From contig NZ_JAYGJQ010000003.1 in NCBI RefSeq assembly GCF_035013165.1, forward strand, positions 310,001-374,000: a DNA stretch of 64,000 nucleotides, in the 5' to 3' direction. Positions 52,699-60,232 of this stretch are shown one piece after another (position 1 is the first letter of the stretch; each line of letters begins with the position of its first letter). The DNA comes from Bacteriovorax sp. PP10. Its GTDB lineage: Bacteria > Bdellovibrionota > Bacteriovoracia > Bacteriovoracales > Bacteriovoracaceae. The position numbers were made by a program, and so were the translations under genes. Below the pieces are notes generated by a model. The model was not told the origin of the DNA. It did not search any database and saw only the letters and a list, made by a program, of their open reading frames with translations.

Positions 52699-53663
52699 TG
52701 AGCAATGTAATCGCTTTCCATAAAAAACTTAATGAGCACAATATAAAGCTTAAAAGAGTGTCTATTGATACTTTACAGATCAATCTTGGAAAACTTTGTA
52801 ATCAAGCTTGTCACCACTGTCATGTGGAAGCAGGGCCCACGAGAACCGAAAATATGACCGAAAAAACAATCGATCGTATTATCGAATTAATGGCCCATTC
52901 TCCGGAATTAAAAACTATCGACCTTACAGGTGGTGCACCTGAAATGAATCCTTACTTCAAAAAATTAGTTATTGCTGCACGCTCAATGAATCTTGAAGTT
53001 ATTGATCGTTGTAATTTAACTATTTTTTATGAAAAAGGTTTTGAAGATATCCCGCAATTCTTAAAAGACCAAAAAGTTCACATCATCGCTTCTATGCCTT
53101 GTTATTCAAAAACTAACGTTGATAAACAAAGAGGCCGTGGAGTTTTTGATAAAAGTATTGAAGCGCTAAAACTTTTAAACTCATTAGGATTTGGAATCGT
53201 TGGATCTGGGTTGATGCTCGATCTTGTTTACAATCCAGGCGGAGCTTTTCTTCCAGGTGGACAAGAAAAACTTGAAAGCGATTACAAAAGAGAACTAAAA
53301 CATCTTTTTAATATTGAGTTCAATCAACTTTATACAATTACTAACATGCCTATTAAACGCTTTCTTGATGATCTTATTCGTCAGGGAAAATATAACGAAT
53401 ATATGGAATTGCTGGTTAACAACTTTAATCCTCATGCAGCGAACTCTGTGATGTGCAAATCACTTATTTCCATTGGATGGGATGGACAAATTTACGACTG
53501 CGACTTTAATCAAATGTTAGAGATTCCAATTGACTCTAAAATAACAACCCTATGGGATATCAAAATGTTTGAAGAGTTTAAAAATAAAAACATTGCGCTG
53601 GCAGATCATTGCTACGGTTGCACAGCTGGTGCCGGAAGTTCATGCGGTGGGGCCTTACTATAA
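52698..53663 (+). CDS. arsS: Arsenosugar-biosynthesis radical SAM protein ArsS
   Basis: A 321-residue radical SAM enzyme with the cluster motif CNQACHHCH (Cys34, Cys38, Cys41), LTGGAPEMNPYFKKL, ASMPCYSKTNVDKQRGRGVF, LDLVYNPGGAFLPGGQE, and a Cys-rich C-terminus (CDFNQML, HCYGCTAGAGSSCGG). This is the ArsS pattern. ArsS joins dimethylarsenate and S-adenosylmethionine in arsenosugar biosynthesis (established for cyanobacterial ArsS). It is coupled to the upstream phosphoesterase and abuts the glycosyltransferase gene. No ArsM methyltransferase is present in the window. Confidence 0.93.
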   Translation: MSNVIAFHKKLNEHNIKLKRVSIDTLQINLGKLCNQACHHCHVEAGPTRTENMTEKTIDRIIELMAHSPELKTIDLTGGAPEMNPYFKKLVIAARSMNLEVIDRCNLTIFYEKGFEDIPQFLKDQKVHIIASMPCYSKTNVDKQRGRGVFDKSIEALKLLNSLGFGIVGSGLMLDLVYNPGGAFLPGGQEKLESDYKRELKHLFNIEFNQLYTITNMPIKRFLDDLIRQGKYNEYMELLVNNFNPHAANSVMCKSLISIGWDGQIYDCDFNQMLEIPIDSKITTLWDIKMFEEFKNKNIALADHCYGCTAGAGSSCGGALL

Positions 53664-55007
53664 ATGGATAATTTAAGTGTCATCATCCCTGTAAAATCTC
53701 AGGACCATTGCTGGGAAGACTTAGTTAATAAACTGCTTTCTTTCGAAGGAAAATTTGAAATTATTCTTGTCGGACCTGATTTTAAAAATATGAAATCTAA
53801 AACGACACGTGTCCGATTTGAATTCTGTGAGCAAGGCCGTGCCAGACAATTAAATTATGGTGCTCAATTAGCAACAAGAAAATTTCTTTGGTTTCTTCAC
53901 GCAGACTCTCAACTGACAAATAATTCATTACAAAAAATAGAAGAAAAAATTCTCGAAAATAATGAAGCCATTTATTATTTTGATTTGAAATTCTTACAAG
54001 ATGGCCCATCTTATATGAACTTAAACAACCTGGGTACCTATCTGCGATCTCACCTTTTAAAAATGCCTTTTGGAGACCAGGGGTTTTTCATGGCCAAGAG
54101 TACTTTTTTTTCTCTTGGGCAATTTAATCAAAATGCACCTTACGGGGAAGATCATTTACTCATCTGGAAGGCCCATCAAAGACAGGTTGAGGTTCTGCCA
54201 GCAGAGACCACTCTCTACACCAGCGCAAGAAAGTATCAAAAAAATGGATGGTTTAAAACAACTACACGCCATCTCTTCTTAACTTATAAACAAGCTGCTC
54301 CTGAATGGCTTAAGTGTTTTACTCAAAAAAATAAAAAGAGGCCAACGACGGCCGTCGCAATTTTTGTAAAAACTCCAGGTGTCTCTACAGTCAAAAGCAG
54401 GCTTGCTGCTCATATTGGAAAAGATAAGGCCGAAGAATTCTTCAAGCTATCATTAAAGGCCACTGAAACAGTAGTCATGGAAGCTATATCAAAAAGTGAA
54501 GGATCAATTGAAGCTTATTGGGCCGTAGCTGAGCCTGAGCAGTTATCGCATCCGCTATGGGATAGCTTTAAAACCGTTTCCCAGGGCACAGGAGATTTAG
54601 GACAAAGGCTCGATACAGTTTATGCCGAACTTCAAAAAAAGCATGATTCTGTCTTTTTAATAGGGGCCGATCTCCCTCACTTGAATTATGAATTAATTTT
54701 AAATGCACAGAAATTAATAAATTCAGCATCACCCTATGTTCTTGGTAAAACTGAAGATGGTGGATTCTATTTATTTGGTGGAAAAAATGAAATTAGCAGT
54801 AGCACCTGGAACTCAGTGGCCTACTCAACAGAACATACCTCTGCCGACCTGATCAAGTCCTTGGGAAATTCCAACTTCTCTTTTTTAGATGAGAATTTTG
54901 ATATCGATAACTTCCAAGACCTAAAAAATCTTTCATCATATACAAAAGAAAATCTTCTTAGTGATCAAAGAATTATAATCAATTGGGCAAAAACTCAATT
55001 ATCTTAA
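53664..55007 (+). CDS. Fused arsenosugar-type glycosyltransferases (TIGR04283-like plus TIGR04282-like)
   Basis: The 447-residue protein joins two domains that are often separate genes. Residues about 1-225 are a GT2-like transferase (LSVIIPVKSQDHCWEDL, GRARQLNYGAQLATRKFLWFLHADS, GDQGFFMAKS, PYGEDHLLIW) of TIGR04283 type. Residues about 228-447 are a TIGR04282/DUF2064 domain (VAIFVKTPGVSTVKSRLAAHIG, QGTGDLGQRLDTVY, LIGADLPHL, LGKTEDGGFYLFG). Both families are associated with arsenosugar genes. It starts directly after the arsS stop codon. Confidence 0.9.
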   Translation: MDNLSVIIPVKSQDHCWEDLVNKLLSFEGKFEIILVGPDFKNMKSKTTRVRFEFCEQGRARQLNYGAQLATRKFLWFLHADSQLTNNSLQKIEEKILENNEAIYYFDLKFLQDGPSYMNLNNLGTYLRSHLLKMPFGDQGFFMAKSTFFSLGQFNQNAPYGEDHLLIWKAHQRQVEVLPAETTLYTSARKYQKNGWFKTTTRHLFLTYKQAAPEWLKCFTQKNKKRPTTAVAIFVKTPGVSTVKSRLAAHIGKDKAEEFFKLSLKATETVVMEAISKSEGSIEAYWAVAEPEQLSHPLWDSFKTVSQGTGDLGQRLDTVYAELQKKHDSVFLIGADLPHLNYELILNAQKLINSASPYVLGKTEDGGFYLFGGKNEISSSTWNSVAYSTEHTSADLIKSLGNSNFSFLDENFDIDNFQDLKNLSSYTKENLLSDQRIIINWAKTQLS

Positions 55008-55019
55008 ATCACATTTTCA

Positions 55020-55184
55020 CTAATAACTCTTTTGACCTTTCTGATTTCTACTTCTCCCTACTTTCTTCATACTGAATTTAGCTTTAGGATTCTTAAAATT
55101 AGAAATATTTCTCTTCAGATTGTCTGACTTTGAAAATAACTTAATTAATTCACTGTTTTTTGAACCATCTTTTTTTTCATCCAT
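55020..55184 (-). CDS. Small basic protein, unrecognised
   Basis: A 54-residue frame from ATG at 55184 to TAG at 55020. The sequence MDEKKDGSKNSELIKLF is followed by a Lys/Arg/Ser-rich C-terminus. GGATGGG lies just upstream. An in-frame ATG at 55193 would add three residues. It is the only content I can support between the glycosyltransferase (55007) and the solute-binding protein (55258). The composition fits a nucleic-acid- or ribosome-associated protein, but no family is recognised. Confidence 0.45.
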   Translation of the reverse strand: MDEKKDGSKNSELIKLFSKSDNLKRNISNFKNPKAKFSMKKVGRSRNQKGQKSY

Positions 55185-55257
55185 ACATCCCATCCTGCTT
55201 ATGTATTTTATATCCTTAACTAATCATAATTCATTTTCAAATTTGTAATATATATTT

Positions 55258-55989
55258 TTATATCAATGCCCTATATTTTTTTTCAATTCTTTCAAAATCA
55301 CCTTTTTCGCGCATTTTATTAATTGTTTGCTTTAAAATCTTAATTGTTTTTTCATCTACATTTTTCTTTGAGTAATTAAGAATAAAATACTTTTTTTGTA
55401 AATAAAGCGGCGTGCCTAATAGAGACTTAGAAATTTTAAGTTTTCTAGCTGTAGAATATAGGCCAATATCAATTCCGATCGCTGCATCAATACGTTTTGC
55501 TAACAACATACTAAACATTTGCTCGTAATCTCTCACCTCAAACTTTATTATGAGATTATCAGCAAAAAAACGATCATCAAAAACACCACCTCTTATAACT
55601 CCAACCGTCTTTCCATGCAAATCATCCAAGCTTTTATAATTTACTCCAAAGTTAGATAAGATAATTGTGGAGAATCCAACTGTCGGTGCAACCTGAATAG
55701 CAACTTTAAGCATTTCTTCATTTGTATATCTAATAACAAAATCTGCATTTCCATTTTTTAAATCAAGTATTGTGCGTGGAAATGGAATGATTTTATTTTT
55801 ATAAGTAAAACCAGCATTTTCGGCAATTCGATTGCTAATTTCATAAATGAGACCAGCATTATTTCCTTTTTCGTCGATATGCCCAAAAGGATAAATCTCA
55901 CTTGTCTCAATTTGTAATTCTTTAGCATTCAGAATATTGGCTTCACCTAATATAAATAAAAGCAGTCCTCTTATAATAAATATCCTCAT
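55258..55989 (-). CDS. Solitary periplasmic solute-binding protein, SBP_bac_3-like
   Basis: A 243-residue secreted protein with a signal peptide (about 1-20) and the type-2 periplasmic-binding pattern: YPFGHIDEKGNNAGLIYEI, FPRTILDLKNGNADFVIRYTNE, LHGKTVGVIRGGVFDDRFF, and LLAKRIDAAIGIDIGL. A GGAGGG ribosome site precedes it. There is no permease or ATPase gene near it, so a sensory or scavenging role is as likely as transport. It is distantly similar to the protein at 17640. Confidence 0.8.
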   Translation of the reverse strand: MRIFIIRGLLLFILGEANILNAKELQIETSEIYPFGHIDEKGNNAGLIYEISNRIAENAGFTYKNKIIPFPRTILDLKNGNADFVIRYTNEEMLKVAIQVAPTVGFSTIILSNFGVNYKSLDDLHGKTVGVIRGGVFDDRFFADNLIIKFEVRDYEQMFSMLLAKRIDAAIGIDIGLYSTARKLKISKSLLGTPLYLQKKYFILNYSKKNVDEKTIKILKQTINKMREKGDFERIEKKYRALI

Positions 55990-56050
55990 ATACCCTCCAG
56001 CTAGCTAAATATGTAGGCAAGAAGATGTTATCAATAATGAGAACTGCTAA

Positions 56051-56089
56051 CCATGGACTTAACGGCATTTCGAATGGACAAGTCAGCAA
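56051..56089. repeat. Gapped direct repeat, left copy (right copy 56504-56542)
   Basis: CCATGGAC, 15 variable bases, then ATGGACAARTCAGCAA occurs at 56051-56089 and again at 56504-56542. The second copy contains the end of the AraC gene and the first lies just after the AhpD-like gene. The copies match at 15 of 16 bases in the second block and 8 of 8 in the first, and the block spacing is the same. Confidence 0.6.
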
Positions 56090-56098
56090 ATTATCATT

Positions 56099-56434
56099 TT
56101 ACTTTAACGCTTCGAAAGCATCCATTGTTCTTGCTGTATAAATTAAAGCTGCACCAGTATTGACTGCAATCGCTACACTTAAAGCTTCCATAACTTCTTC
56201 TTGAGTTGCTCCATGCTTTTTAGCAGCGTCAACATGAGAAACGATACATCCATCACATCGAGTAGTTATGGCCACGGCCAGAGCGATTAATTCCTTAGTT
56301 TTAGGATCAAGCTTTGAATTTTCGGTCTTGGCATTCACGAGTGACATATAGCCTTTAATGACATCAGGATTACTCTTACTAATTTTTCCAATTCTAGCTT
56401 TAATTTGTGCAAGATACTCATTCCAGTTCAACAT
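56099..56434 (-). CDS. AhpD-like carboxymuconolactone decarboxylase family protein
   Basis: A 111-residue single-domain protein with TRCDGCIVSHVDAAKKHG: Cys60, Cys63 and His67 form the CxxC-x3-H redox/proton-relay motif of AhpD-type alkylhydroperoxidases. The conserved Glu48 before it is also present. AAAGGAG precedes the ATG. It is downstream of the AraC gene on the same strand (88-nt gap), so an oxidative-stress role under that regulator is plausible. Confidence 0.9.
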   Translation of the reverse strand: MLNWNEYLAQIKARIGKISKSNPDVIKGYMSLVNAKTENSKLDPKTKELIALAVAITTRCDGCIVSHVDAAKKHGATQEEVMEALSVAIAVNTGAALIYTARTMDAFEALK

Positions 56435-56522
56435 AAAAACTCCTTTTAAAAGTTATCAACTTTAGTTGTTGTAAATGTAGTATATGGGATTAAATAAATT
56501 CATCCATGGACAGGATTGGAAT

Positions 56523-57362
56523 TCAGATGGACAAATCAGCAATGATCGAGATTCCGGCCTTTTGACGGAACATTTGAGGGGACAACCCCACCTCTTTTTT
56601 AAAAAAGCGGCTAAAGTAATGCTCGTCTTTAAACTCAAGCGTGAAAGCAATGGCCTTTACACTTTTTCTAGTCAAATGAAGCTCTCTCCTCGCTTCTATG
56701 ATTATGCGCTCATGAATCAGCTGAGAAGGACTTTTTGTAAAATACTTTTTACTTCTTTTAGTCAGAGAATCCATTTGAAGGTTTAATAACTTTGCATAAT
56801 CGCTTGGACGTCGTTTTGATAAAAAATGTCGATCTATGAGTTCTTTGAATTCTTCCATCTTGACATCTTTTCCTGGTGATACAAGTTTATCACCTACCTC
56901 GGCTCTCTTAATACGACTTGCGATGGCCAGAAATAACTGCAGGTAAGAAGTTAATATCGATTTATCAGGATTTTTTAATTCGTTTTCAATTGATGAAAAT
57001 AACTCGCGGCTCTTTAGTAATTCAGAAGTCGAAAGCTTTATAAATGGAGACAAATAAACATTATTAAAAAGAAGGCCGTTGCAAGCAACTTCTGGTTGAT
57101 GTAATTCAATACAATAAAAATCACCATGAAACTGAAGAAGCTTAACATCTTCAACATCAACTTCCGTAAAGTTTAACTTTTGAAATGGAGTAAGAAACAA
57201 AATAGATGGCCCTTCAAAAGGATAAGTCCCAGAGTCCACTTTACATACACCCTTGCCTTTTGGAATTATCATCGCTGAATAAAGCGCCACCTGAGTAAGC
57301 TTAGTGATAGATTTTAGATTTATTATTCTTAATTCCATAATGATTTTTGTACCAAACCTCAT
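56523..57362 (-). CDS. AraC-family transcriptional regulator
   Basis: A 279-residue regulator. The C-terminal AraC domain (about 180-275) has both helix-turn-helix units, the second as SVKAIAFTLEFKDEHYFSRFFKKE followed by VGLSPQMFRQKAG. The N-terminal part is a cupin-like ligand-binding domain. An internal ATG eight codons in (57338) is an alternative start. It probably controls the AhpD-like gene and perhaps the divergent Rrf2-linked genes. The 3' end contains the right copy of the gapped direct repeat. Confidence 0.9.
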   Translation of the reverse strand: MRFGTKIIMELRIINLKSITKLTQVALYSAMIIPKGKGVCKVDSGTYPFEGPSILFLTPFQKLNFTEVDVEDVKLLQFHGDFYCIELHQPEVACNGLLFNNVYLSPFIKLSTSELLKSRELFSSIENELKNPDKSILTSYLQLFLAIASRIKRAEVGDKLVSPGKDVKMEEFKELIDRHFLSKRRPSDYAKLLNLQMDSLTKRSKKYFTKSPSQLIHERIIIEARRELHLTRKSVKAIAFTLEFKDEHYFSRFFKKEVGLSPQMFRQKAGISIIADLSI

Positions 57363-57472
57363 TCTAAATATAACTTAAATTAAATAAATTAAACTTTGAT
57401 ATGCAAACATTGAATATTAATAATAATGGTTCGACAATATTGAGTTTAAAATTCCTCTTAAGCATTTTATAC

Positions 57473-57505
57473 TTGCATTTTCTTAATGTATCAATTATTA
57501 TCACA
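57473..57505 (+). promoter_or_regulatory. rrf2 promoter with overlapping operator
   Basis: TTGCAT (57473-57478) and TATTAT (57496-57501) are 17 nt apart. The sequence TGTAT-N9-TCACA (57487-57505) overlaps the -10 box and is an imperfect copy of the palindrome before the alkene reductase. The predicted transcription start falls at about 57508, the A of the ATG, and no ribosome site is visible, so the transcript may be leaderless. Confidence 0.6.
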
Positions 57506-57507
57506 TT

Positions 57508-57927
57508 ATGAGTTCAACAAATGTGCAATTTTCAACAGGGATCCATATTCTAGTAGGCTTAGCTGCTCACTATGGAAATGATGTGACTTCAAGCTCTCTT
57601 GCTTCAAGCGTAAATGCAGAACCAAGTTTTGTTCGCAAAGTTATTTCAAAGCTTGTTAAAGCAGGCCTTGTCGAATCTACAAGAGGAAAAAATGGGGCCT
57701 GTTCTTTGGCAAAATCACCGAAGTCCATTACCCTACTTGATATCTATCAAGCGATAGAAGCACCACAAATTTTTAATATTCACACTTATCCTGTACAGAA
57801 AAGCTGTACAATAAGTTGCAATATCAAAGGCCAATTAGAATCAACTCTCGGAAATGTTCAAAAGGCCATGGAAAAAGAACTCTCTAAGATAACTTTAGAT
57901 AAAATAACTAACGAAATTACTCAATAA
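57508..57927 (+). CDS. Rrf2-family redox-sensing regulator
   Basis: A 139-residue winged-helix regulator of the Rrf2/IscR/NsrR family. DVTSSSLASSVNAEPSFVRKVISKL is the helix-turn-helix and VESTRGKNGACSLAKSPKSITLLDIYQAIE is the wing and following helix. Three cysteines (65, 100, 104, the last two in CTISC) could sense thiol-reactive compounds or bind a metal or Fe-S cluster; their spacing differs from the classical CxxxxxCxxxxxC. It is upstream of and co-directed with the alkene-reductase operon. The operator copies at both promoters point to autoregulation plus operon control. Confidence 0.9.
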   Translation: MSSTNVQFSTGIHILVGLAAHYGNDVTSSSLASSVNAEPSFVRKVISKLVKAGLVESTRGKNGACSLAKSPKSITLLDIYQAIEAPQIFNIHTYPVQKSCTISCNIKGQLESTLGNVQKAMEKELSKITLDKITNEITQ

Positions 57928-57932
57928 CTTTT

Positions 57933-57965
57933 TTTTGGACCTTTAATGTGACAATTACTATCACA
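57933..57965 (+). promoter_or_regulatory. Alkene-reductase operon promoter with Rrf2-type operator
   Basis: TTTTGG (57933-57938) and TACTAT (57956-57961) lie 17 nt apart in the same layout as the rrf2 promoter. TGTGA-N9-TCACA (57947-57965) is a perfect palindrome over its arms and overlaps the -10 box. The flanks TTTAATG and CAAT are shared with the first site. AGGAG and the ATG at 57979 follow. Confidence 0.65.
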
Positions 57966-57978
57966 ATAGGAGTTTTTA

Positions 57979-59091
57979 ATGAAATCAAAATTGCTGGAAC
58001 CATATTCAATCCGAAACATTCCTTTATCAAATAGAATCGTGATGGCCCCTATGACTCGTGGAAGGGCCGAAAATAAAGACTTAGTTCCAGAGTCAATCAG
58101 CGCCGAATACTACAAACAACGAGCAAGCGCAGGATTAATAATCACTGAAGGTACATGGGTGAGTCCGGAGGCCATTTCATTCATAAATGTACCTGGAATA
58201 TTTAATGATGCTCAAAAAAATGGATGGAAAAAAGTAACGGAAGCAGTTCATGAGGCCGGTGGAAAAATATTTTTACAATTAGGTCACAGCGGAGCTGTTT
58301 CACATCCTGACCTTCTTAATAATGCTCTACCAAAAGGTCCTTCTGCCATTAACCCACAAGAACGTGTCTTTACTCCAGATGGTTTTAAAATGACCGAGAC
58401 TCCTCTAGAGATGTCTCTTGAAGATATTGAAAAAACGATTTTAGATTATGCAATTGCAGCGATTCGCGCAAAGAGCGCCGGTTTCGACGGAGTTGAAGTT
58501 CATGGGGCACATGTATTTCTTATTCCATCATTTTTAAATTCGTCATCTAATAAACGTACTGATCAGTATGGTGGATCTGTAGAAAACAGATCACGTTTTG
58601 CTCTTGATGTACTAAGAAAGATAATTGATATTTGGGGACCTGGTAAAGTCGGATTTAAAATAAGTCCTGCTACCAAATCAGGTATTTTCGATTTCAACGA
58701 CACTACAGAAGAAACATATAAATACTTAGTGAGTGAAATTAATAAATTGCCATTGGCCTATCTCCATATCTTAGGGCCTCAGCAAGATGTCTCAGGTACT
58801 CCAGCAGCGATGTATAAAGATGTCGCAGCTTACTTCCGCCCACTTTACAAAGGAACTTTGATTGTAGGAGGAGGATATACAAAAGAATCAGGCGAACGAG
58901 TTCTTCAAGATGGTAATGCAGACCTGATCGCCTATGGCGTACCTTTTATTGCAAATCCAGATCTGCCTAAAAAATTCGAAAAAAATATCCCTTTGCGATC
59001 TCCCGATCAAGCTACTTTTTATAGCGGAGGAGCAAAAGGCTATATCGACTACCCGATCGAAGCAGATCTTCTTCACAAGGAGTCTATATGA
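57979..59091 (+). CDS. Old Yellow Enzyme family alkene reductase
   Basis: A 370-residue flavoprotein reductase of the NemA/OYE family. Residues show MAPMTRGRAENKDLVP (FMN site), FLQLGHSGAVSHPDLL, GFDGVEVHGAHVFLIPSFL, and TDQYGGSVENRSRF, with the substrate-activating His-x-x-His in HGAH. The usual Gly after HGAH is Val. These enzymes reduce alpha,beta-unsaturated carbonyls and nitro-esters with NADPH. First gene after the Rrf2 operator; the stop overlaps the next start (ATGA). Confidence 0.93.
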   Translation: MKSKLLEPYSIRNIPLSNRIVMAPMTRGRAENKDLVPESISAEYYKQRASAGLIITEGTWVSPEAISFINVPGIFNDAQKNGWKKVTEAVHEAGGKIFLQLGHSGAVSHPDLLNNALPKGPSAINPQERVFTPDGFKMTETPLEMSLEDIEKTILDYAIAAIRAKSAGFDGVEVHGAHVFLIPSFLNSSSNKRTDQYGGSVENRSRFALDVLRKIIDIWGPGKVGFKISPATKSGIFDFNDTTEETYKYLVSEINKLPLAYLHILGPQQDVSGTPAAMYKDVAAYFRPLYKGTLIVGGGYTKESGERVLQDGNADLIAYGVPFIANPDLPKKFEKNIPLRSPDQATFYSGGAKGYIDYPIEADLLHKESI

Positions 59092-59678
59092 TTATTGGAT
59101 TTATCGGTGCCGGAAATGTCGCTCAGACTTTTGCAAGACACCTTACTCATGCCAAATATAACGTTCTTCTAAATTCACGCAATAAAGATAAATTAAAATC
59201 TATCGTCAAAGAACTTGGCGAGTATGCGAAAGCTGCAGAATTGGAAGAAGTTTTAAGAGCAGATGTTTTAGTACTATGTATTCCATGGACTGAAGTTTCT
59301 AGTGTTCTTGAAAATATTGAACTACGTACTGACCAAATTCTTATTGATGCCACAAACCATTTCGAAACTTATGGCCCAGATTTTAAAAGGGCAGAACTCA
59401 ATGGGCAGGTATCAAGTGTAATTGTCAAAGATTTAGTTAAAGCAAAAGTTATTAAGGCACTTAATACTGTACACATGGAATGGATCAAAGAAGTTCCAGC
59501 GAAAAATGAAACAATTCTTTTCATTTCTGGAGATGACGATTCTGCAAAATCTACTTTTTCCAGTATTCTAAAAGATCTTAAATTTATCCCTGTTGACTTA
59601 GGATCACTTGAATACGGGGGAAGACTACAACAACTTGACGGACCTCTTGCAGGATTAAACCTTATTAAAAAGGATTAA
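59088..59678 (+). CDS. NADP-dependent F420-type oxidoreductase
   Basis: A 196-residue Rossmann-fold protein: GFIGAGNVAQTFARHL (NADP-binding glycine motif), LLNSRNKDKL (basic residues after beta-2, favouring NADP), VLVLCIPWTEV, and KALNTVHMEWI. It belongs to the F420-dependent NADP reductase-like family, which usually does not need F420 outside archaea and actinobacteria. Translationally coupled with the alkene reductase, so it may supply or exchange reducing equivalents or handle a related product. Confidence 0.88.
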   Translation: MIIGFIGAGNVAQTFARHLTHAKYNVLLNSRNKDKLKSIVKELGEYAKAAELEEVLRADVLVLCIPWTEVSSVLENIELRTDQILIDATNHFETYGPDFKRAELNGQVSSVIVKDLVKAKVIKALNTVHMEWIKEVPAKNETILFISGDDDSAKSTFSSILKDLKFIPVDLGSLEYGGRLQQLDGPLAGLNLIKKD

Positions 59679-59679
59679 T

Positions 59680-60096
59680 ATGAAATCTGCACGTGAGTTG
59701 ATGCAAACATACCTCGATAATTTTCATCATGACACTTCTGTTTCATTAGATGTATTTGCCGAGGAAGGTGTGATCGAATTTCCTTATTTAAAAAGTATTG
59801 GCATGCCTGAGAGGTATAGTGGTAAAAAAAATATCGGTGAACTACTGGTCAATTTAAAAAAGACCATCCCCGATTTTAAATTTCAAAACATCATCATTTA
59901 CAATGGAGCAACGCCTGACGAAGCATTCGCTGAGTATTCTGTGGATGCAATGGTGCCTTCGTTGGGAAGAGTTTATAAACAGCATTATGCTGCGAGAATC
60001 GTAAGCAAAAATGGAAAGATCATCATCCTAAGAGAGTTTCTAGATACAATTGCTGTCGCTAAAGCGCTACTTCCAGCTGGATTGAATGATATCTAA
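59680..60096 (+). CDS. SnoaL-like/NTF2-fold protein
   Basis: A 138-residue small alpha+beta protein: SARELMQTYLDNF, DVFAEEGVIEFPYLKSIG, YSGKKNIGELLVNLKKTIPDFKF, KIIILREFLDTIAVAKALLP. This is the NTF2-like fold of ketosteroid isomerase and SnoaL-like hydrolases/isomerases. It starts 1 nt after the preceding stop, so it is the third gene of the operon. Catalytic specificity cannot be told. Confidence 0.87.
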   Translation: MKSARELMQTYLDNFHHDTSVSLDVFAEEGVIEFPYLKSIGMPERYSGKKNIGELLVNLKKTIPDFKFQNIIIYNGATPDEAFAEYSVDAMVPSLGRVYKQHYAARIVSKNGKIIILREFLDTIAVAKALLPAGLNDI

Positions 60097-60232
60097 TCGC
60101 AATAAGTCCCCCAAGGAAACTTCGAGTAAAAAAGTGTGCTGAACACTATACTCAAGATCTAAAGAAATCTTATAATAAGTCGATACACTTGAGTGGTCTT
60201 CCATCCCGATTGACCGAGCAAGTGGATCAACT

